Source: a virus. From it: DNA of 39,874 nucleotides. The stretch spans positions 1-39,874 of the IMG/VR virus record IMGVR_UViG_3300044825_003408; one strand, written 5' to 3'. Below the pieces are notes generated by a model. That model was given only the letters and a program-made list of their open reading frames with translations. It made no database searches and had not been told where the DNA came from. The stretch's first letter is position 1; every line of letters begins with the position of its first letter. Shown here in pieces: positions 35,620 through 39,874 of the stretch. The translations under genes were made by a program, and so were the position numbers.

Positions 35620-35756
35620 TACTTGCCTTGCCCCCGCATGGGTTTACGGCCTCGACGGCGCGGCCTTGAATGCTGCCCAAAGCCCTGCCGCGTTGTTTTG
35701 GGCGGGCCGGGTCGATGCTCGATCCGAGCGGTGCCGGTCTTACTGCGGACGGCCAT
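35619..35756 (-). CDS. Small basic protein of cyanophage type
   Basis: 45 residues, extremely basic: MAVRSKTGTARIEHRPGPPK, TTRQGFGQHSRPRRRGRKPM, RGQGK. A near identical layout (SKTxxxRIEHRPGPxKxTxQG ... RGQGK) is common in cyanophages as I recall, function unknown, possibly nucleic-acid binding. TGATG coupling to the gene upstream. Confidence 0.8.
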   Translation of the reverse strand: MAVRSKTGTARIEHRPGPPKTTRQGFGQHSRPRRRGRKPMRGQGK

Positions 35757-36001
35757 CAGAGTCCGAGTAGCTCCTTCAGCTCCTCCACCGTCAGCCCACT
35801 AGCGGCCAGCTTTTCAGCGGGCGTCAGCTCGGGGACGGGCTCGGGCTCGGGTGCAGGCTCGGGGGTGTTGCCGGCTTGCAGCCAGGCCAGGTACGCCTGG
35901 TAGTCGGTGTTGGCGGGGTCGGGCGGGATGAAGGCGTTGTCCTCAATGCGCTCAACAAATTGCTGGTCGCAAAGCCAGTTTTGAGGATGAAGTCGGTACA
36001 T
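35756..36001 (-). CDS. Small protein downstream of tail fibre
   Basis: 81 residues: MYRLHPQNWLCDQQFVERIE, FIPPDPANTDYQAYLAWLQA, then a Pro/Glu repeat (PEPAPEPEPVPELTP) and a helical end. Proteins with 'IPxDPxNxDYQxYLAWxxxGN' accompany tail fibres in many phages and may aid fibre assembly. Follows the fibre gene by two bases. Confidence 0.8.
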   Translation of the reverse strand: MYRLHPQNWLCDQQFVERIEDNAFIPPDPANTDYQAYLAWLQAGNTPEPAPEPEPVPELTPAEKLAASGLTVEELKELLGL

Positions 36002-36003
36002 GA

Positions 36004-37107
36004 TTAAAGCTCAGCAGAAAGAAAAGCCACGTCGCCAGTACATCCAGAAACAGCACCAACAGCCATACCTGTATCAGAAGAAGCGAAAGTTAGGCCTGCA
36101 CCGTCTGCTCCTAGATAATAGGCTCCGATACTTGAAAGGTTGCCGGCAGCACGGCCAAATTGATACCCTTGGGCTCCAGATTTGATTGCCGCCGTGGGTG
36201 TGGCACGCATTAACACGGGTGTTTTGCACCAAAATTCAACACCGTTGCTAGTTGACACCCGTCCTACACCTGACACGCCTTGGTAATACCTCTGACACAA
36301 CGCCAGCTCCTGCCCGTAGCTCCTGCGCTCAAACGGGGTGGCGACGCTGCCGGCTTCAAGTTGGACGCCGGTGATGTAGAAGGTGGCGTTAAGAGTGCCA
36401 ATGACTGAGACTGCGCCCGTGGCTGAATTATTGTTGTTTGAGTTCCAGGCGCCAGCAGTGCCCGATCTATCAGAGCCAACGCCTAGTCCAAATGTCACGG
36501 TTAGACCGATGCTGTTATCGGCAAGCCACGTTCCGGTAGTGTCGCCGGAAACAGAAACACTTTTATACTCCCATGTGTTTGCCGCGCTTATTGAATATGT
36601 GAAAGGATAAGAACGATTTGCCGCATTGTTTTTAAAAGAGCCGCCAAAAGTGCCGGTAAGTGAACTTCTTACCCAGAAAGACAATGTGACTGTTTTTGCG
36701 TTAGCCGTGCCAAAATCAAAATCGGCTGCGTTAAATCCTTCTATGTTATGTTGAACGCATAATTGCTGGTTGGCCGCTAGCGATGAATCTGCGGTCGTGA
36801 TTGTAAAGCCTAGCGAATTATTAAAGCTTGTTGGAGCAACCGTGCTTCTTTGAGCACTAAATGCACCGTCGCTGGTGTGTTGTACATTCCATCGATCCAC
36901 GGGGAAGCTGCCAGCTGTCGTTACCGACGCCCCAGCATTGCGCTGGTCGATCCGCATGTCGCCGTTGATGATGCGGTTGCGAGCACCACTGAGTGCCCCA
37001 CCGTTAAGGCTGCTGAGCTGCGCGGTGGCGGTGCCGTCTGATGCCAGCACGATGGCGGGCGATGCTGCTGAGGGGGCTTGAAGGTTGGTTGTTTTTAAGG
37101 TGCTCAC
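36004..37107 (-). CDS. Tail fibre protein with C-terminal binding domain
   Basis: 367 residues. N-terminus MSTLKTTNLQAPSAASPAIV is a common fibre start; RNRIINGDMRIDQRNAGASV opens a beta-sandwich domain typical of phage adhesins (FPVDRWNVQHTSDGAFSAQR, TVTLSFWVRSSLTGTFGGSF, FYITGVQLEAGSVATPFERR, CQRYYQGVSG). It probably binds a cell-surface sugar. Overlaps the next upstream gene by four bases. Confidence 0.88.
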   Translation of the reverse strand: MSTLKTTNLQAPSAASPAIVLASDGTATAQLSSLNGGALSGARNRIINGDMRIDQRNAGASVTTAGSFPVDRWNVQHTSDGAFSAQRSTVAPTSFNNSLGFTITTADSSLAANQQLCVQHNIEGFNAADFDFGTANAKTVTLSFWVRSSLTGTFGGSFKNNAANRSYPFTYSISAANTWEYKSVSVSGDTTGTWLADNSIGLTVTFGLGVGSDRSGTAGAWNSNNNNSATGAVSVIGTLNATFYITGVQLEAGSVATPFERRSYGQELALCQRYYQGVSGVGRVSTSNGVEFWCKTPVLMRATPTAAIKSGAQGYQFGRAAGNLSSIGAYYLGADGAGLTFASSDTGMAVGAVSGCTGDVAFLSAEL

Positions 37108-37415
37108 TGGTCAGCCTCCTGGGGGTACGGGTAGCGGCTGCGAATCTCAGCAACCTTGGCCTGCCACTCCTCGATGGTGGCTTCACCGCGCTGCGCCTTG
37201 AAGAACAAGGGGTCGGCTTCGGTGGTGTAGGCGGAGGCGCGATTGCGCTGGGCGGTGGCCAGTGCCTGCTCCTGAGCAACGATGACCGCTGCTGCGTCGA
37301 CCTTGGCCTGATCGAGCTGGACGGGCTTGCCAGCGGCGTCGAAGGCTCCAGTGCCATCGTCAATGGTGACGACCTGCGGGTAAGCCTTACGGATAGCTTC
37401 GTGGTTGAGGGTCAT
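37104..37415 (-). CDS. Tail fibre-associated protein (assembly-like)
   Basis: 103 residues: NHEAIRKAYPQVVTIDDGTG, AFDAAGKPVQLDQAKVDAAA, then a helical region with QRGEATIEEWQAKVAEIRSR. This resembles small tail-fibre assembly or XkdW-like proteins. ATGA overlaps with both neighbours. Its Ala/Gln helix suggests a chaperone or a fibre stalk piece. Confidence 0.75.
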   Translation of the reverse strand: MTLNHEAIRKAYPQVVTIDDGTGAFDAAGKPVQLDQAKVDAAAVIVAQEQALATAQRNRASAYTTEADPLFFKAQRGEATIEEWQAKVAEIRSRYPYPQEADQ

Positions 37416-38017
37416 GCTGCTACCTCCATCACAATGATGGACGAGGTTGTTCTTGGCTCATTTGCGGTATCTGTATTAGCTACAGTGCCATTAACAGCTA
37501 TGGTGTTTCCAGTATTAGCCCTTATTTGGATTTTGTATGTGGTCGAAGAAGTCGTTGCGGGCGAGTCTAGATAGACAATCGAATCGGTAGTGTGGCCTAT
37601 TCCGCCAGTAAATTGGTTTCCTGTCGCTCTGCCTCTGCTTCCAGCAGCGTCGCCTTGGAAAATTGCCGTTGTATCTCTGATGAGAGTTGTAATCGCAGTA
37701 ACTGATGCAGTCGTTGCTGTGGAAATCTTTGCAATAACTAAAACTTTACTGGTTGAACTTGCAGGTGTAATGGCGACTGACAATCCAGTAATGTCAATAA
37801 ATGAAGCGCTTGATGTGGTGAAGTAGTCGGTCTTCACCGTTTGCACCACCTGCAGGATCCGCTGGCTGCCCCAGCTCAACGTTCCACTGCCATTAGTCTG
37901 CAGGAACTGCCCACTGGACCCATTACCAGTCGGAAGCACCAGCGTGTTCGACCCAGCCACCGCCGGAGCGTCGATCTCGGTGTAGCCCGATGTGCTGCCT
38001 TTCAGTCTGATGCTCAT
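37412..38017 (-). CDS. Tail fibre protein
   Basis: 201 residues. MSIRLKGSTSGYTEIDAPAV, AGSNTLVLPTGNGSSGQFLQ and TNGSGTLSWGS form a typical fibre shaft/trunk start; the rest is a Thr/Ser/Ala-rich beta domain (DYFTTSSASFIDITGLSVAI, KVLVIAKISTA, RTTSSIIVMEV). ATGA overlaps link it to its neighbours. Confidence 0.85.
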   Translation of the reverse strand: MSIRLKGSTSGYTEIDAPAVAGSNTLVLPTGNGSSGQFLQTNGSGTLSWGSQRILQVVQTVKTDYFTTSSASFIDITGLSVAITPASSTSKVLVIAKISTATTASVTAITTLIRDTTAIFQGDAAGSRGRATGNQFTGGIGHTTDSIVYLDSPATTSSTTYKIQIRANTGNTIAVNGTVANTDTANEPRTTSSIIVMEVAA

Positions 38018-38436
38018 GGGGTCACCTCCAGGGCGGTCTTGATTTCGTCAGAAGTAGACGCGCCTTCGATCACGTCTTGGATCAGGGCGTACTTATCGCG
38101 GATCTCTTGCCGCTTGGCTTCAGCTTCAGCAGCGTCAGCACCAGGGATCTGCTTGGCAATCACCTCGTCGTAGGGGGCGAACTCCTCAGCGCGTTGCTGG
38201 CGGCGAATGTTGTGGCCGATCTCCTTGCACTTATCAAGGTCGTGCTCCACGCAGCAGTCGCCCATGACCCACGCATTGCGGAAGTAGCGGTCGCTGGGGA
38301 TGTCGGCTTCGTCCACGATCTCGTAGGGCACGCCTTCGGGCACATCCTTTGCGGCAACTTCTTTGATGGGCAGCTCGCCGGTGGGGATGATGATGGAAAC
38401 TCCGCCGGTCTCGTTTTGGTAGATGATTCGTTTCAT
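38014..38436 (-). CDS. Tail fibre-associated protein
   Basis: 140 residues: MKRIIYQNETGGVSIIIPTG, VPYEIVDEADIPSDRYFRNA, then a helical acidic region (EEFAPYDEVIAKQIPGADAA). The 'DRYFRNAW' motif occurs in small proteins next to phage tail fibres and may act in fibre assembly or regulation. Overlaps the next gene by four bases. Confidence 0.78.
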   Translation of the reverse strand: MKRIIYQNETGGVSIIIPTGELPIKEVAAKDVPEGVPYEIVDEADIPSDRYFRNAWVMGDCCVEHDLDKCKEIGHNIRRQQRAEEFAPYDEVIAKQIPGADAAEAEAKRQEIRDKYALIQDVIEGASTSDEIKTALEVTP

Positions 38437-38442
38437 GATGGG

Positions 38443-38916
38443 TTAGCGGAAGATGGCAACATGGGTGCCTTGACTGTCCCAGGGGGTAGATGCACCGGCA
38501 AGGGTTGTAATGTAAGCGGTTTTTATTGCCGCAGACGCTGTTGTGCGAGCAAATGGATTGGCGTCATTTGTGCCAATGATCGTGTAGTTTGTTGCGCCAA
38601 CCCCAGAAACAGTTGACGGTTCAGCAGTGGCTATAACGGCGTAATTTGTATCTACTAATGCCGTAGTGAAATTCACCGTATAGTCGCCTGTCCCGTTATC
38701 CGTAATGCTGCTCACGTTGTAGCTGGCGCGGATCGCCACGGTGCCGGTGCCGTTGAAATTCACCCATGCTTTGCAGAGTTGACCCTGCTCAGTGGTGCCA
38801 ATCTTGGCGTAGGTGACGGCGTTGGCCGCAATGTCATCCGTGGTGATCACGCCATCGGGCAGGCCGCCTGCGCTAATGCCGGTGATTGTTCCAGAGCCAG
38901 CAATGGTGATAGGCAT
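38443..38916 (-). CDS. Tail fibre protein
   Basis: 157 residues. MPITIAGSGTITGISAGGLP then DGVITTDDIAANAVTYAKIG is a standard phage fibre trunk motif, followed by KAWVNFNGTGTVAIRASYNV, the start of a beta-sandwich tip domain. Two bases separate it from the upstream fibre gene. Probably one of several short fibres on the tail tip. Confidence 0.85.
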   Translation of the reverse strand: MPITIAGSGTITGISAGGLPDGVITTDDIAANAVTYAKIGTTEQGQLCKAWVNFNGTGTVAIRASYNVSSITDNGTGDYTVNFTTALVDTNYAVIATAEPSTVSGVGATNYTIIGTNDANPFARTTASAAIKTAYITTLAGASTPWDSQGTHVAIFR

Positions 38917-38918
38917 GA

Positions 38919-39500
38919 TCAGACGATGACCCAGGATTGGCCGGAAGGAACGGTGACCGTCACCCCAGAGTTGATCGTGATCGGTCCGGCGCTCATGGCG
39001 TTTTTGCCCGTGCTCAAAGTGTAATTGGTGGTGACCGTCTGGCCATTCTCATAGAAGATGTCATCAGACGATCCACCCGTTGCCCCACCTCCAATGGCAC
39101 CCCAGGCGCTGGCTTTGTAGCCCTCGAACTGGTTAAGGGTGGTGTTGTACCGGATCATCCCGTTGACTGGGGTACCGGGTCGTTGTGCCGTCGTGCCGTC
39201 CGGCAGTTCCAGTGCCGTGGTGGTGCCGAGGATGACGTCGCCGGTGAACGTCGCGCCAGCCAAAGACGCTAGGCCGAGGTTTGTGGAGGCCAGCGTGCCA
39301 ACAGTTACCCAAGCCGAGTTGGCGGCATTGCGGATCTTGAGTAGGCCGGTGGTCGTATCAGGCCACCACTGGTAGGCGTAGGTGGTGGTCGGTTCGGTGG
39401 CGCCGCTGTTGTTGGTGGCGATAGCGGCGAGGGCGCCGTTGAGATCCGACCTGACAGCCGCCCCTGTGCCGTTGGCTATGACGTAATCATGCTGGGCCAC
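38919..39500 (-). CDS. Tail fibre protein, J-proximal
   Basis: 193 residues. N-terminus MAQHDYVIANGTGAAVRSDL, NGALAAIATNNSGATEPTTT and YAYQWWPDTTTGLLKIRNAA is a recurring attachment domain in cyanophage fibres. Then a shaft (FTGDVILGTTTALELPDGTT) with MIRYNTTLNQFEGYKASAWG, and a C-terminal INSGVTVTVPSGQSWVIV. First fibre gene after J, so likely to attach to the tail tip. Confidence 0.88.
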   Translation of the reverse strand: MAQHDYVIANGTGAAVRSDLNGALAAIATNNSGATEPTTTYAYQWWPDTTTGLLKIRNAANSAWVTVGTLASTNLGLASLAGATFTGDVILGTTTALELPDGTTAQRPGTPVNGMIRYNTTLNQFEGYKASAWGAIGGGATGGSSDDIFYENGQTVTTNYTLSTGKNAMSAGPITINSGVTVTVPSGQSWVIV

Positions 39501-39528
39501 GAATCAGGCGTCCTCTAATACAAGAAGT

Positions 39529-39874
39529 TTAGCCTTGCCGTCCATATCCGGTTGCACTCCATGTGAAGTTGCGGGTGATGGGACTGCCGCCGGAGTTATA
39601 GAAGCTGATCGTGAAGCCGGTGCCCGTCACCGAATTGATCTGGAAGTAATCACCTGCCTGCATATTCTGCGCCGTGATGCCCACGCTCGGCAGATAGGCG
39701 TTCAGTCCCCCGATGCTGGCTGTACCAGTGAAGAACGGGTAGGGGAAGATGACTGCCGTGCTGGTAGTGCCGCTTATTGCAGCGGTGCTCTGCTCGGTCC
39801 GGCGTTGGACTGTGGCGAGGTAGCCCAGCTCATCCACGAGGATGTTTTCGGCAACGTCGTTGCTGGTCAGCGTG
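39529..39874 (-). CDS. C-terminal fragment of a J-type tail-tip protein (cut by window edge)
   Basis: 114 codons, open to the right edge. Reads TLTSNDVAENILVDELGYLA, TVQRRTEQSTAAISGT, AVIFPYPFFTGTASIGGLNA and ends with ITRNFTWSATGYGRQG. This is the usual end of a J protein (a 'TSND..ENI.V.ELG' beta strand followed by the receptor-near domain ending in 'GYGR'). It precedes the fibre genes on the same strand. If the molecule is circular it completes the J gene cut at base 1. Confidence 0.82.
   Translation of the reverse strand, partial: TLTSNDVAENILVDELGYLATVQRRTEQSTAAISGTTSTAVIFPYPFFTGTASIGGLNAYLPSVGITAQNMQAGDYFQINSVTGTGFTISFYNSGGSPITRNFTWSATGYGRQG

Noticed and set aside
1-39874. CRISPR arrays, insertion sequences, diversity-generating retroelement
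   Set aside because: No regularly spaced repeats, no transposase and no reverse transcriptase were seen on either strand.

Overview
The window looks like an almost complete genome of a lytic, lambda-like siphovirus of a cyanobacterium. The phage assignment rests on an ordered head-tail assembly module (large terminase, portal, MuF-type protein, scaffold, capsid, tail proteins, tape measure, lambda M-L-K-I-J homologues), a tail-fibre/lysis module and replication genes. The cyanobacterial host is inferred from five copies of the cyanobacterial palindrome GCGATCGC, from two sigma-70 proteins of cyanobacterial type, from small proteins typical of cyanophages, and from a purZ-mazZ-datZ cassette whose best-known relative is in cyanophage S-2L. 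I see no integrase, repressor/Cro pair, tRNA, CRISPR array or insertion sequence.

Layout. 1-18551 (minus): late genes, read leftward from terL (18551) through portal, head, connector and tail genes to the tail-tip protein J, which runs off the left edge. 18593-19168 (plus): a truncated sigma factor. 19169-21587 (minus, with one plus-strand gene at 20162-20590): small basic and unknown genes, a likely small terminase, and a divergent host-type promoter hub at 20005-20161. 21750-28355 (minus): Toprim primase/VirE-type helicase, VRR-NUC nuclease, a tightly overlapping run of very small genes, an SF2 helicase, two unknowns and dCTP deaminase. 28447-33999 (plus): exonuclease, ERF annealing protein, HTH protein, then purZ, mazZ, datZ, a second MazG-like protein and a full sigma factor. 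33993-39874 (minus): endolysin, holin-like and coiled-coil membrane proteins, tail fibres, and at the right edge the C-terminus of a J protein. The two edges read as the two halves of one J gene, so the sequence is probably a circularly permuted genome opened inside J with a short piece missing.

The central system is the predicted replacement of adenine by 2-aminoadenine (Z). DatZ would destroy dATP, MazZ would turn dGTP into dGMP, and PurZ, carrying the diagnostic Ser in place of the catalytic Asp of PurA, would condense dGMP with aspartate on the way to dZTP. Host enzymes would finish the route. No DNA polymerase is encoded here, so host polymerase would copy the Z-DNA. This differs from S-2L, which as I recall carries an AEP-type PrimPol; here there is a Toprim-type primase.

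The second unusual feature is a 130-residue intein-like Hint domain inside the glycine-rich N-terminus of the tail-tip protein J. It has no homing endonuclease and an Ala after the terminal His-Asn, so it is more likely a self-cleaving (bacterial intein-like) domain than a canonical intein. Other points are a programmed -1 frameshift on A AAA AAC in the tail chaperone gene, tandem duplicated tail-tube genes, a sigma factor lacking region 4, a polypyrimidine tract upstream of the small terminase, and a run of micro-genes including one of 25 residues.
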